In this document: piece after piece, positions 53,632 through 62,213 of the stretch
How the letters are laid out: the number at the start of each line of letters is the position of its first letter
Numbering within the stretch: the first letter of the stretch is position 1
Source of the DNA: an uncultured Microbacterium sp.
Lineage (GTDB): Bacteria; Actinomycetota; Actinomycetes; Actinomycetales; Microbacteriaceae
Reading direction: 5' to 3'
NCBI RefSeq assembly: GCF_943912325.1
Contig: NZ_CALTTX010000006.1
Location: 12,580 to 76,579, forward strand
DNA length: 64,000 bases
Translations under genes and position numbers: made by a program
The notes under the pieces: model-generated
Told to the model about the DNA's origin: nothing
Database searches by the model: none
The model's input: the letters and a program-made list of their open reading frames with translations, nothing else

Positions 53632-54720
53632 TCAGCGCGTGCGGGCGAGTGCGTCGTCGATCAGCTCCGAGATCAGTTCGGGGTAACTCATGCCCGACGC
53701 GATCCAACAGGTCGGGAACATCGACACGGGTGTGAACCCGGGCATCGTGTTCACCTCGTTGACGAAGAACTCGGTGCCCGTGAAGAAGAAGTCCACGCGC
53801 GCAAGCCCCTCACCGCCGAGTGCTTCGAAGGCGCGGGCGGCAATCCGCTGCATTTCGCCCAGCTCGCCATCGGTGAGATCCGCCGGGCACACGAGCTCGA
53901 CTCCGCCCGTCGCCTGGTACTTCGCCTCGAAGTCGTAGAACTCGGGCCCGTCGAGCACGATCTCACCCGCGACGCTCACGCGCGAGGACGCCCCGTCACG
54001 GCCGGGGAGCACACCGCACTCGACCTCGCGACCGATCACCGCCTGCTCGACGAGCACGCGGCCGTCCTCGGCGAACGCCGTGTCGAGGGCCGCGTCAAGC
54101 GCATCCCACGTCGAGACCTTCGACACGCCGACGCTCGAGCCGGCGCGGGCGGGCTTGACGAACACCGGCAGCCCGAGCCCCTGCATCCGTCGCTCCCACA
54201 ACTCACGATCGGCCGCGAACTCGGCCGCCGTGAACGATACCCACGGCACGACGGGCACGCCCGCGCTCTGCAGGATCGACTTGGTGGCGTTCTTGTCCAT
54301 GCCGAGCGCCGACATCAGCACGCCCGCACCCGCGTAGGGCAGGCCGAACAGTTCGAGCATGCCCTGCACCGTGCCGTCTTCGCCGAAGCGACCGTGCAGG
54401 ATCGGCAGCACGACGTCGACGTCACCGAGCGAGCGGATCCCGCCGCCATCGGCGACCCGCATTTCACGCGTCAGCGTCGAGTCGGGCCACAGCACCCGCG
54501 TCCCGTTGTCGCGCACTTCGGGAAGGACCCCGGGAGCGAGCGCGAACTTCTGCGGATCGTCGTCTTCGAGCACGAACGCCCCGTCGCGCGTGATGCCGAC
54601 GGGGATGACGCGAAAGCGATCACGGTCGATCGCGCTCAGGATCCCGCCCGCCGTTGCGGAGCTGATCGAGTGCTCGCTGGAGCGACCGCCAAAGAGCACC
54701 ACGACCGCCGGCTTGTCCAT
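53632..54720 (-). CDS. ddl: D-alanine-D-alanine ligase
   Basis: ATP-grasp ligase that makes the D-Ala-D-Ala end of the peptidoglycan stem. Motifs are VVVLFGGRSSEHSIS at the N-terminus, LHGRFGEDGTVQGMLEL, GLPVFVKPARAGSSVGVSKV, the ATP-grasp loop and FVNEVNTMPGFTPVSMFP. The frame allows 12 codons upstream, but the ATG at 54720 gives the family start and follows AAGAGAGAACG. The first 101 bases overlap the gpsA reading frame. Confidence 0.95.
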   Translation of the reverse strand: MDKPAVVVLFGGRSSEHSISSATAGGILSAIDRDRFRVIPVGITRDGAFVLEDDDPQKFALAPGVLPEVRDNGTRVLWPDSTLTREMRVADGGGIRSLGDVDVVLPILHGRFGEDGTVQGMLELFGLPYAGAGVLMSALGMDKNATKSILQSAGVPVVPWVSFTAAEFAADRELWERRMQGLGLPVFVKPARAGSSVGVSKVSTWDALDAALDTAFAEDGRVLVEQAVIGREVECGVLPGRDGASSRVSVAGEIVLDGPEFYDFEAKYQATGGVELVCPADLTDGELGEMQRIAARAFEALGGEGLARVDFFFTGTEFFVNEVNTMPGFTPVSMFPTCWIASGMSYPELISELIDDALARTR

Positions 54721-55762
54721 TCTGCGTTCTCTCTTCTTGAGGGGTGTCGTCGTCATCCGTCGTCAAGTGGGGAGCGATCTCACGCGGTGACATCGTGCCG
54801 TCGAGCACCCGCTTGACCTGCTGCACGATCGGCATCTGAACCTCGGCCTCGGCCGCGAGTTGCAAAATGGGCGCGACCGACGCAAGCCCTTCGGCCGTCT
54901 GCTCCATGCGCGTCACGACGTCGCTGAAGCTGTAACCCTGGCCGAGCAGGCGGCCGGCGGTGTTGTTGCGGCTGAGGGGCGACTGGCACGTTGCGATCAG
55001 GTCGCCGAGACCCGCGAGCCCCTGCAGAGTCTCGGGCTGCGCGCCGAAAGCGACGGCGAAATCGGTCATTTCTACGAGCCCCCGCGTGATGATCGAGGCC
55101 TTCGTGTTCTCGCCGTAGCCCACGCCATCGACGATTCCGATGGCAACCGCGATGAGGTTCTTCAGCACGCCGCCGAACTCGGTGCCGATGACGTCGGTGT
55201 TGACGAACGAACGAAAGTAGCGGTTGGTCGCGCGACGGGCGACGGCCTCGGCAGTGCCGAGACTGGATGAGGCGATGACGGCGGCCGTCGGCTGCTCGCG
55301 GGCGATTTCGAGAGCGAGATTCGGACCGGATGCCGCGGCGATACGCGACGGGTCGCAATCGAGCTCTTCCGCAATGACCTCGCTCATGCGCTTGCCCGAC
55401 CCGCGTTCGACGCCCTTCATGAGGCTGACGATCGGCGCCTCGCCGAACTCGAGATGCTTGCGCGCGGCCCGCAGGTTCTCGCGCAACGCCTGACTCGGTA
55501 CCGACAGGAACACCTGCTCGGCGCCGTCGATCGCGGCCGCGAGATCGGTCGTCGCGGTCATCGCGGACGGCAGGTTGATTCCCTTGAGGTATTGGCTGTT
55601 GCGCTTGGCCTCAGCGATTTCGTTCGCAACCTCGGGGCGGCGGGCCCACATGACGACGTCGGCTCCCCCATCGGCCAGGATCTTGCCAAACGTCGTGCCC
55701 CAACTACCCGCCCCGATGACGGCGAGGCGAGGGCGATCCGAGACGGAGGGTTTAGGGCTCAT
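54620..55762 (-). CDS. gpsA: Glycerol-3-phosphate dehydrogenase [NAD(P)+]
   Basis: Makes sn-glycerol-3-phosphate for phospholipids. The 380-residue protein has the Rossmann motif LAVIGAGSWGTTFGKILAD, SVPSQALRENL, KNLIAVAIGIVDGVGYGENTK and GLAGLGDLIATC, with the catalytic Lys in the KNL block. The last about 45 residues (ERTQNGQAGGRGALW onwards) form a tail beyond the usual end and overlap ddl by 101 bases. The start at 55762 gives MSPKPSVSDRPRLAVIG. It overlaps the plsC stop by 11 bases. Confidence 0.94.
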   Translation of the reverse strand: MSPKPSVSDRPRLAVIGAGSWGTTFGKILADGGADVVMWARRPEVANEIAEAKRNSQYLKGINLPSAMTATTDLAAAIDGAEQVFLSVPSQALRENLRAARKHLEFGEAPIVSLMKGVERGSGKRMSEVIAEELDCDPSRIAAASGPNLALEIAREQPTAAVIASSSLGTAEAVARRATNRYFRSFVNTDVIGTEFGGVLKNLIAVAIGIVDGVGYGENTKASIITRGLVEMTDFAVAFGAQPETLQGLAGLGDLIATCQSPLSRNNTAGRLLGQGYSFSDVVTRMEQTAEGLASVAPILQLAAEAEVQMPIVQQVKRVLDGTMSPREIAPHLTTDDDDTPQEERTQNGQAGGRGALWRSLQRALDQLRNGGRDPERDRP

Positions 55763-56522
55763 AGCGGCCCGTCTCGTTCTGCTTGTGTGCCGCCGGGTTC
55801 CAGCGCTCGGCGGGCGGCGTCTCGCCGCGCAACTCACCGAGCAGCGCCGCAATCGCGTCCATCAACCGTCGCGTGCCCTCGACGAGCGCGGCCTGCTCGT
55901 GCTCGCGACCGGCGAGATCGCTCAGATCGATGGGGTCACCGACGATGACATCGACGCGGCGACGCGGCGGCCACAGTCGCAGCTTGCCGTAGCGGGGAAG
56001 GATCTGCTGTTCGCCCCAGTGAGCGAGGGGAATCAGCGGGATGCCGGCGGCCAAGGCGAGCCGCACGGCTCCGGTCTTGCCGCGCATCGGCCACAGCTCG
56101 GGGTCGCGCGTCAAGGTGCCTTCGGGGTAGACGATGACGCCCCGCTCATGACGGACGAGGTCGGTCGCGGCATCCACCGTCGCCTTCGCGGCCCTCGCCG
56201 ACGTCCCCCGCTGCACGGGCACCATTCCCGTCGCGCGCAACGCCGCGCCCAGCACGGGCACGCGGAACAGGCTCTCTTTCGCCATGAAGCGCGGGGCGCG
56301 CTTCATTCGCCACACCGCGACCGCAACCGTAATCGGGTCGATTTCGGAATGATGGTTCGGGGCGAGCACGTACGCGCCCGTCTGCGGGAGCTTGTGGGAA
56401 TCGCGAATGCGGACCTTGGCGAGGAGCCCGGCGATGGGGACGACCACGATCGCGAGCACCCAGAAGACGCTCGGTCGGGATTTCTCTGTCGAGCGCTGTT
56501 GCTCGGGCGTGCGCGGAGCCAC
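55752..56522 (-). CDS. plsC: 1-acyl-sn-glycerol-3-phosphate acyltransferase
   Basis: Adds the second acyl chain in phosphatidic acid synthesis. A hydrophobic N-terminal segment (VFWVLAIVVVPIAGLLAKV) is followed by the catalytic H-x4-D motif NHHSEIDP and the VYPEGTLTRDPEL block. The 256-residue length is typical. Its place directly upstream of gpsA links supply and use of glycerol-3-phosphate in one operon with murA and ddl. Confidence 0.92.
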   Translation of the reverse strand: MAPRTPEQQRSTEKSRPSVFWVLAIVVVPIAGLLAKVRIRDSHKLPQTGAYVLAPNHHSEIDPITVAVAVWRMKRAPRFMAKESLFRVPVLGAALRATGMVPVQRGTSARAAKATVDAATDLVRHERGVIVYPEGTLTRDPELWPMRGKTGAVRLALAAGIPLIPLAHWGEQQILPRYGKLRLWPPRRRVDVIVGDPIDLSDLAGREHEQAALVEGTRRLMDAIAALLGELRGETPPAERWNPAAHKQNETGRYEP

Positions 56523-56529
56523 GGGCGTC

Positions 56530-57900
56530 TCAGCCGATGACGTCGACGTCGGCGCCGAGCGCGATGAGCTTGGCGAGGAAGTTCTCGTAACCGCGGCTGA
56601 TGATTCCGATGTTGCTGACGGTCGACTCGCCTTCGGCGGTCAGCGCTGCGATGACGTGCGAGTAACCGCCGCGCAGGTCGGGGACCACGATGTCGGCGCC
56701 GTGCAGCGGAGTCGGGCCCTCGATCACGGCCGCCTGCTCGAGCGGGCGACGCGGCACGCGCCGGGGTCCTTCTTGCAGGCCATGCGGGTACACCCGGATG
56801 TCGGCGCCCATCGTCACGAGGGCCGAGGTGAATCCGAAACGGTTCTCGTACACCGTCTCGTGCACGATCGACCGTCCGCGCGCTTGCGTGAGCGCGACGA
56901 TGAGCGGCTGCTGCCAGTCGGTCATGAAGCCCGGGTGCACATCGGTCTCGACCGTGACACCGCGGAGCTCGCCGCCGCGGCGGAAGAGGATCCCGTCTTC
57001 GTGCACGTCGAAGTCGCCGCCGACCTTGCGCACGACGTTGAGGAACGTCAGCATCTCTTGCTGCCGCGCGCCCCCGACGAAGATCTCGCCATCGGTCGCG
57101 AGCGCCGCCGAGGCCCAGCTCGCGGCTTCGTTGCGATCGAAGATGCAGCGATGGTCGTAGCCGCGCAGCGAATCGACACCCTCGATGAGGATGACGCGGT
57201 TCGGCTCGTACGAGATCAGCGCGCCCATCTTCTGCAGCACCGCGATGAGATCCATGATCTCGGGCTCGATCGCGGCGTTGCGCAATTCGGTGACGCCCTC
57301 GGCGCGGACGGCCGTGAGAAGCACCTGCTCGGTCGCCCCGACGCTCGGGTACGGCAAGTGGATGTTCGCGCCGTGCAGACCGCGGGGAGCCGAGAGGCGG
57401 ATGCCCGTCGGGAGCTTCTCGACGACGGCGCCGAACTTGCGCAGGGCGTCGAGGTGGAAGTCGATCGGCCGGTCACCGATGCGGCAGCCGCCGAGGTCGG
57501 GAATGAAGGCCTGGCCGAGACGGTGCAGCAGCGGACCGCAGAAGAGGATCGGGATGCGGGATGCTCCCGCGTGCGCGTCGATCTCTTCCATGTGCGCCGA
57601 TTCGACACCCGCGGTGTCGAAGTGCATCGTGCCCGGCTCGTCGCCGTCGGTGACGCGCACGCCGTGCACCTCGAGCAGCGAACGCACGACCGCGACGTCG
57701 CTGATCGCGGGGATGTCGCGCAACACGCTCGGCGTCTCGCCGAGGAGCGCCGCGACCATCGCCTTCGTCGCGAGATTCTTGGCGCCCGTGACCTCGACGC
57801 GGCCGGAGAGCGGGCGCCCGCCGCGAATACGGAGCACCTCTCCTGCAGGCATCCCGTGTCCCGTCTGGCCGTGTGCTCGATCGTTGAGAAGTGACGTCAT
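56530..57900 (-). CDS. murA: UDP-N-acetylglucosamine 1-carboxyvinyltransferase
   Basis: First committed enzyme of peptidoglycan synthesis, which transfers enolpyruvate to UDP-GlcNAc. The 456-residue protein has the two-domain EPSP-synthase-like fold: RPLSGRVEVTGAKNLATKAM at the start, the active-site loop LGGCRIGDRP, and LRGGYSHVIAALTAEG near the end. The loop keeps the Cys that is attacked by fosfomycin, unlike mycobacterial MurA. ATG at 57900. It is followed by plsC, gpsA and ddl on the same strand. Confidence 0.93.
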   Translation of the reverse strand: MTSLLNDRAHGQTGHGMPAGEVLRIRGGRPLSGRVEVTGAKNLATKAMVAALLGETPSVLRDIPAISDVAVVRSLLEVHGVRVTDGDEPGTMHFDTAGVESAHMEEIDAHAGASRIPILFCGPLLHRLGQAFIPDLGGCRIGDRPIDFHLDALRKFGAVVEKLPTGIRLSAPRGLHGANIHLPYPSVGATEQVLLTAVRAEGVTELRNAAIEPEIMDLIAVLQKMGALISYEPNRVILIEGVDSLRGYDHRCIFDRNEAASWASAALATDGEIFVGGARQQEMLTFLNVVRKVGGDFDVHEDGILFRRGGELRGVTVETDVHPGFMTDWQQPLIVALTQARGRSIVHETVYENRFGFTSALVTMGADIRVYPHGLQEGPRRVPRRPLEQAAVIEGPTPLHGADIVVPDLRGGYSHVIAALTAEGESTVSNIGIISRGYENFLAKLIALGADVDVIG

Positions 57901-57916
57901 GCCGAACCTAACTGCC

Positions 57917-58558
57917 TCAGAGGCGGGGGGAAACGGTGCTCGCCTCCGCCTGCTGCTCCTCGGAGCGGGCCAGCAAAGTGCGGGGCAACCAGGCCGCTCG
58001 ACGCTGTTCGAATTCCGTGATGCGGTCTTCGTTGCGCAGGGTCAAGCCGATGTCGTCGAGGCCCTCGAGCAGTCGCCACCTAGTGTAATCGTCGATGTCG
58101 AAAGGCACTCGGAGCTCGCCGAGACGCGCTTCGCGAGCGACCAGATCGATCGTGATCTCGATGCCGGGATTCGCCGCGATCGCGGCCCACAGCGCCTCGA
58201 CGTCGGCCTCGGAGATGACGCCGGCGAGCAGCCCCTGCTTGCCCGCGTTTCCGCGGAAGATGTCGGCGAAGCGCGGGCTCAACACGGTCGTGAAGCCGTA
58301 ATCGCGCAGCGCCCATACGGCGTGCTCGCGACTCGACCCGGTACCGAAGTCGGGGCCCGCGATGAGCACGCTCCCCCGCGCGTACGCGGGCTGATTGAGC
58401 ACGAACTCGGGGTCCTGACGCCAGTTCGCAAACAGGGCGTCATCGAAGCCCGTCTTCGTCACGCGCTTGAGGTAGACGGCGGGAATGATCTGGTCGGTGT
58501 CGACCGCCGAGCGAGTCAGCGGCACGGCGATACCGGTGTGTGTCGTGAAAGCGTCCAT
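57917..58558 (-). CDS. leuD: 3-isopropylmalate dehydratase small subunit
   Basis: Small subunit of isopropylmalate isomerase in leucine synthesis. The 213-residue protein has the swivel-domain motifs [35 protein letters not shown] and [15 protein letters not shown]. Only one base separates it from the leuC stop, so the pair is cotranslated. The start at 58558 (MDAFTTHTG) was chosen over the longer frame on family length. Confidence 0.95.
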   Translation of the reverse strand: MDAFTTHTGIAVPLTRSAVDTDQIIPAVYLKRVTKTGFDDALFANWRQDPEFVLNQPAYARGSVLIAGPDFGTGSSREHAVWALRDYGFTTVLSPRFADIFRGNAGKQGLLAGVISEADVEALWAAIAANPGIEITIDLVAREARLGELRVPFDIDDYTRWRLLEGLDDIGLTLRNEDRITEFEQRRAAWLPRTLLARSEEQQAEASTVSPRL

Positions 58559-58559
58559 G

Positions 58560-60080
58560 TCAGGCCTCCACTCCCGCCGTCGATCCCGCGAATCTCGGCG
58601 ATGCGTCCGCACCATCCTCGAGGTCACCGGGGCTCGCGAGCCGGCCCAGCACGGCCGTCGCGGCGGCGACGAGGGGCGACACGAGGTGCGTGCGCCCACC
58701 CTTGCCTTGGCGGCCCTCGAAGTTGCGGTTGCTCGTCGAGGCGCAGCGCTCGCCCGGAGCGAGTTGGTCGGGGTTCATGCCGAGGCACATCGAGCAGCCG
58801 GCGAAACGCCACTCGGCCCCGAACTCCTCGAAGACCTTGTCGAGCCCCTCGGCTTCGGCCTCGAGGCGCACTCGCGCCGACCCCGGCACGACCATGACGC
58901 GCACGCCGTCTGCCTTCGTGCGGCCCCGCACGATCGATGCGAACGCCCGCAGGTCTTCGATCCGGCTGTTCGTGCACGAGCCCATGAAGACCGCGTCGAC
59001 CGCGATGTCTTTCATCGGCGTGCCGGCCTCGAGAGCCATGTACTCCAGCGCACGCTCGGCGGCTGCGCGCTCGTTGGCGTCCGTGATGTCTGCCGGGTTC
59101 GGCACGACGCCGCTCAGCGAGACGCCCTGACCCGGGTTGGTGCCCCACGTCGCGAAGGGCTCGAGCTCGGCGGCATCCAAAAACACCTCGGCGTCGTAGA
59201 CGGCACCCTCATCGCTCGGCAGCGTGCGCCAATATTCGACGGCGTCGTCCCAGTCCTGGCCCTGCGGCGCGTGCGGGCGGCCCTTGACGTACGCGAAGGT
59301 CGTCTCGTCGGGCGCGACCATGCCGGCGCGAGCACCGGCCTCGATCGACATGTTGCACATCGTCATGCGCCCCTCCATCGAGAGGCCGCGGATCGCGCTG
59401 CCGCGGTACTCGAGCACGTAGCCCTGGCCGCCGTTCGCGCCGATCTTGGCGATGACGGCGAGGATGATGTCTTTCGCCGTGACGCCGGGGCGCAACTCAC
59501 CCTCGACCGTGATCGCCATCGTCTTGAAAGGCTTCAGCGGTAGCGTCTGGGTCGCCATGACGTGCTCGACCTCGCTCGTGCCGATGCCGAAAGCCATGGC
59601 ACCGAACGCGCCGTGCGTCGAGGTGTGCGAGTCGCCGCAGACGACCGTGATGCCCGGCATCGTGAGTCCCAGCTGCGGACCGACGACGTGCACGATCCCC
59701 TGCTCTTTGTCGCCGAGCGAGTGCAGGCGCACGCCGAACTCTTCGGCATTGCGGCGCAGCGTCTCGATCTGCGTGCGACTCGTGAGGTCAGCGATCGGCT
59801 TGTCGATCGCGAGGGTCGGAGTGTTGTGGTCTTCGGTCGCGATCGTCAGATCGAGGCGGCGCAACGGACGACCCTCGGTGCGCAGCCCGTCGAAGGCCTG
59901 CGGGCTCGTGACCTCGTGTACGAGGTGCAGGTCGATGTAGATCAGGTCGGGTTCGCCGCTCTCGCCCTTCACGACGAGGTGGTCGTCCCACACCTTCTCG
60001 GCGAGGGTGCGCGGGCGGTCCGGAATCGTCGCAGCGATGGCGTCGGCGCTAGGCGCGGAGGCGGGCGTTTCGGTGCTCAT
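58560..60080 (-). CDS. leuC: 3-isopropylmalate dehydratase large subunit
   Basis: Catalytic large subunit with a [4Fe-4S] cluster. The cluster cysteines lie in [13 protein letters not shown] and in the C-terminal [12 protein letters not shown]. Other motifs are [36 protein letters not shown] and the Gly-rich QGYVLEYRG. The 506-residue length is near normal; the C-terminal 35 residues form an extension after [18 protein letters not shown]. Expression is probably controlled by the leucine leader upstream. Confidence 0.96.
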   Translation of the reverse strand: MSTETPASAPSADAIAATIPDRPRTLAEKVWDDHLVVKGESGEPDLIYIDLHLVHEVTSPQAFDGLRTEGRPLRRLDLTIATEDHNTPTLAIDKPIADLTSRTQIETLRRNAEEFGVRLHSLGDKEQGIVHVVGPQLGLTMPGITVVCGDSHTSTHGAFGAMAFGIGTSEVEHVMATQTLPLKPFKTMAITVEGELRPGVTAKDIILAVIAKIGANGGQGYVLEYRGSAIRGLSMEGRMTMCNMSIEAGARAGMVAPDETTFAYVKGRPHAPQGQDWDDAVEYWRTLPSDEGAVYDAEVFLDAAELEPFATWGTNPGQGVSLSGVVPNPADITDANERAAAERALEYMALEAGTPMKDIAVDAVFMGSCTNSRIEDLRAFASIVRGRTKADGVRVMVVPGSARVRLEAEAEGLDKVFEEFGAEWRFAGCSMCLGMNPDQLAPGERCASTSNRNFEGRQGKGGRTHLVSPLVAAATAVLGRLASPGDLEDGADASPRFAGSTAGVEA

Positions 60081-60137
60081 GTCAATCGTTCTCCAGGATC
60101 GGGTTGCGGTCCGATCACGAGCGAGGCTCGCGCAACT

Positions 60138-60177
60138 CCGCGGCGAGTCAGGACCCTAGAACGAGGACTCACCGCGG
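60138..60177 (-). promoter_or_regulatory. Attenuator-like stem over the end of the leucine leader
   Basis: On the minus strand CCGCGGTGAGTC (60177-60166) pairs with GACTCGCCGCGG (60149-60138), 12 pairs with one G-U, around a loop that includes the leader stop codon. The 5' arm lies in the last codons of the leader peptide, so ribosome position would decide whether it forms. Confidence 0.65.
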
Positions 60178-60206
60178 CTGCGAAGAAGGAGCAGGCCGGA
60201 GCGCAT
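60156..60206 (-). CDS. Leucine leader peptide
   Basis: A 16-codon ORF reading MRSGLLLLRSRGESSF then TAG, 75 bases upstream of leuC. Four consecutive Leu codons (CTG CTC CTT CTT) sit at positions 5-8, the hallmark of leucine-sensing attenuation. Downstream codons fold into the stem described at 60138-60177. Similar leaders precede leu genes in other actinobacteria. Confidence 0.8.
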   Translation of the reverse strand: MRSGLLLLRSRGESSF

Positions 60207-60276
60207 GGTCCCGAGCCTACCACCGGCGGCCCGGGCGGTCGCCGTCAGCGATCCGCCCGGGCTCGACCGCGGCCGG

Positions 60277-61455
60277 TCAGCGCCCGTCAGAACCGCCCGA
60301 CGCTTCTTCCGCGGCCGCAGCCGACACGGTCGGTGGGGTTCCCTGCTGCTCGACGACCTCGGCGGCTGCTTCTTCGGGCGTGCCACCGCGTGCCCCGTGG
60401 GCCTTAGACGCGAGCGACGGCTCGTCGCCGGAGGCGGCGGAGGCTGCCCCCGAAGCATCCGTCAATCCACCGTCTCGACGCTTCTCGATCCCCGACGCGA
60501 TGAGGCTAGCGCCGGTCGCGACCGCCATCGACACGATGATGACCGTGAGCGACGTCCAGGTACCGATCTCGGGGCCCCAGTGAACGGGCTCACCGCCGTT
60601 GATGAAGGGCAGCTCGTTGACGTGCAGGGCGTGCAGGAACAGCTTCACGCCGATGAACGCGAGGATGAACGCGATGCCGTAGTGCAGGTACTTGAGGCGA
60701 TCGAGCAGCCCGCCGAGCAAGAAGTACAGCTGGCGCAGGCCCATGAGCGCAAAGAGGTTCGCCGTGAAAACGATGAACGGGTTCTGCGTGATGCCGAAGA
60801 TCGCCGGGATCGAGTCGATCGCGAACACGAGATCAGTGATGCCGATCGCGATGAACACGATGAGCATGGGCGTCCAGACCTTGCGCCCATCGATCGTGGT
60901 GCGCAGCTTCGAGCCGTTGAACTCGTCGGTGATGTGCACGAACCGGCGAAGGAAGCGGACGATGCCCGATTCGGTGTGCTCATCGTTCTCTTCCTTCTCG
61001 GGCATCGCCTGGCGGATCGCCGTGAACACCAGGAAGGCGCCGAAGATGTAGAACACGGCGCTGAAGTTCTCGATGATCGCGACACCGAGCAGGATGAAGA
61101 TTCCGCGCAGCACGAGCGCGATGATGATGCCCACCATCAGCACTTCTTGCTGATACTTGCGCGGGACCTTGAACTGCGCCATCAGCAGCACGAAGACGAA
61201 GAGGTTATCGATCGAGAGGCTGTACTCGGTCAGCCAGCCGGCGATGAACATGCCGGTGATCTCGATGTGCTGCGTCACGAGCAAGAGGCTCAGCGCGAAG
61301 ACGAGCGCGAGCCCGACATAGAAGCCCACCCAGAGCGAGGCCTCTTTCATCGAGGGGATGTGGGGACGCTTGAAGATGATGAGCAGATCGGCGATGAGGA
61401 TGAGCGTCAGCACGACGAGCGCGCCGACCTCGAACCACACGGGAATCTCAGGCAT
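60277..61455 (-). CDS. TerC family membrane protein (probable metal exporter)
   Basis: A 392-residue TerC-type protein with about eight or nine membrane segments. Acidic membrane motifs typical of the family are present: EYSLSIDNLFVFVLLM, VFAIDSIPAIFGITQNPFIV and GLRQLYFLLGGLL. The last 80 residues are a low-complexity Ala/Glu tail. TerC relatives export manganese; the riboswitch-like leader supports that here. ATG at 61455. Confidence 0.92.
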   Translation of the reverse strand: MPEIPVWFEVGALVVLTLILIADLLIIFKRPHIPSMKEASLWVGFYVGLALVFALSLLLVTQHIEITGMFIAGWLTEYSLSIDNLFVFVLLMAQFKVPRKYQQEVLMVGIIIALVLRGIFILLGVAIIENFSAVFYIFGAFLVFTAIRQAMPEKEENDEHTESGIVRFLRRFVHITDEFNGSKLRTTIDGRKVWTPMLIVFIAIGITDLVFAIDSIPAIFGITQNPFIVFTANLFALMGLRQLYFLLGGLLDRLKYLHYGIAFILAFIGVKLFLHALHVNELPFINGGEPVHWGPEIGTWTSLTVIIVSMAVATGASLIASGIEKRRDGGLTDASGAASAASGDEPSLASKAHGARGGTPEEAAAEVVEQQGTPPTVSAAAAEEASGGSDGR

Positions 61456-61489
61456 GGTGGCCTTTCAGAGGCGAGAGGGTACGGGAAAT

Positions 61490-61600
61490 CCCGAAAGTCT
61501 CTCCCCCACGCTTCGTGCGCGGCGCGGGCCCGGAGCCACATAGTTGGGGCTCGTGATGACGGGCGCGCGATAACGGGATACTCCCCTTCGCTGCGCATAG
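61490..61600 (-). ncRNA. yybP-ykoY-type manganese riboswitch
   Basis: The leader of terC (minus strand) has AAGGGGAGTA about 125-130 bases upstream of the start and GGGGGAGAGACTTTC about 45-55 bases upstream, the two conserved purine-rich blocks of yybP-ykoY RNAs, separated by GC-rich arms that can pair. A GGGATTTCCC element follows before the start. Placement before a terC-family gene is the usual context for this class. Exact ends were not computed. Confidence 0.72.
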
Positions 61601-61675
61601 TCTACGGGACGACGGATGCCTCGAGATGCCGCAACGATGAATAGTGGATGCCTCGTGGTTTCGGCGCCGCGGCGC

Positions 61676-62080
61676 TCAGGCCCGCACGAGCACCGTGCCG
61701 GCGGCCTTGTCATGCAGGCCGCGGTGATCCTGGTCCCACACGACGGCGGGGATGACGATGATCAGCAGCGCGGTCCGTATGAGCGGACGCCAGGGCCCGA
61801 CCCAGCCGCCACCGAGACTGGTGAGTCGCAACCCGAACAGGCGGTGCCCCGGGCTCCCCTGCACGGTCGGGATGAAGGCGATCTGGATGAGCGCGAAGAT
61901 CGCGAGGATCGCGAGCGAGTTCCACGAGAAGAACCCCGAGATCAGGTACGCCGCGCCGTAGTCGATGAACAGCGCACCGACGCGCCGGCCCAAGTGCCCG
62001 ATCGAACCGGGCCCGGCGGCGGGAAGACCGAGGTCGCGCCCGGGATAGTCAGCGTCGTGCGGCGTGGTCGATCCGGGCAT
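61676..62080 (-). CDS. RDD family membrane protein
   Basis: A 134-residue protein with the RDD domain: GRRVGALFIDYGAAYLISG, two further membrane segments (LAILAIFALIQIAFIPTV and LIRTALLIIVIPAVVW) and the C-terminal DQDHRGLHDKAAGTVLV. Membrane function unknown. RDD genes beside glnA occur in many actinobacteria; divergent from glnA here. Confidence 0.87.
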   Translation of the reverse strand: MPGSTTPHDADYPGRDLGLPAAGPGSIGHLGRRVGALFIDYGAAYLISGFFSWNSLAILAIFALIQIAFIPTVQGSPGHRLFGLRLTSLGGGWVGPWRPLIRTALLIIVIPAVVWDQDHRGLHDKAAGTVLVRA

Positions 62081-62103
62081 ACCCCCAGGCTAACCGCGCC
62101 GGC

Positions 62104-62141
62104 GTAACACTCCCGAAACACGAGAGTTATGCGAGGGCAAC
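62104..62141 (+). promoter_or_regulatory. GlnR box upstream of glnA
   Basis: Four half-sites are spaced exactly by 6 bases: GTAAC (62104-62108), GAAAC (62115-62119), GTTAT (62126-62130) and GCAAC (62137-62141). They match the actinobacterial GlnR consensus gTnAC-N6-GnAAC twice, with one mismatch in the third half-site. The box lies 72 bases upstream of the glnA start, so nitrogen control by GlnR is expected. Confidence 0.75.
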
Positions 62142-62213
62142 GCCTCCTCGGTAGGTTGCCAGCAAGCCCGTTTTACTCGGGTGAGTTCCCGATGCCCTAC
62201 CTCTGGAGCCAGA

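Noticed and set aside
56530..57900. MurA with Cys-to-Asp change giving fosfomycin resistance, as in mycobacteria
   Set aside because: The active-site loop reads GGCRIGDRP, so the Cys is present.
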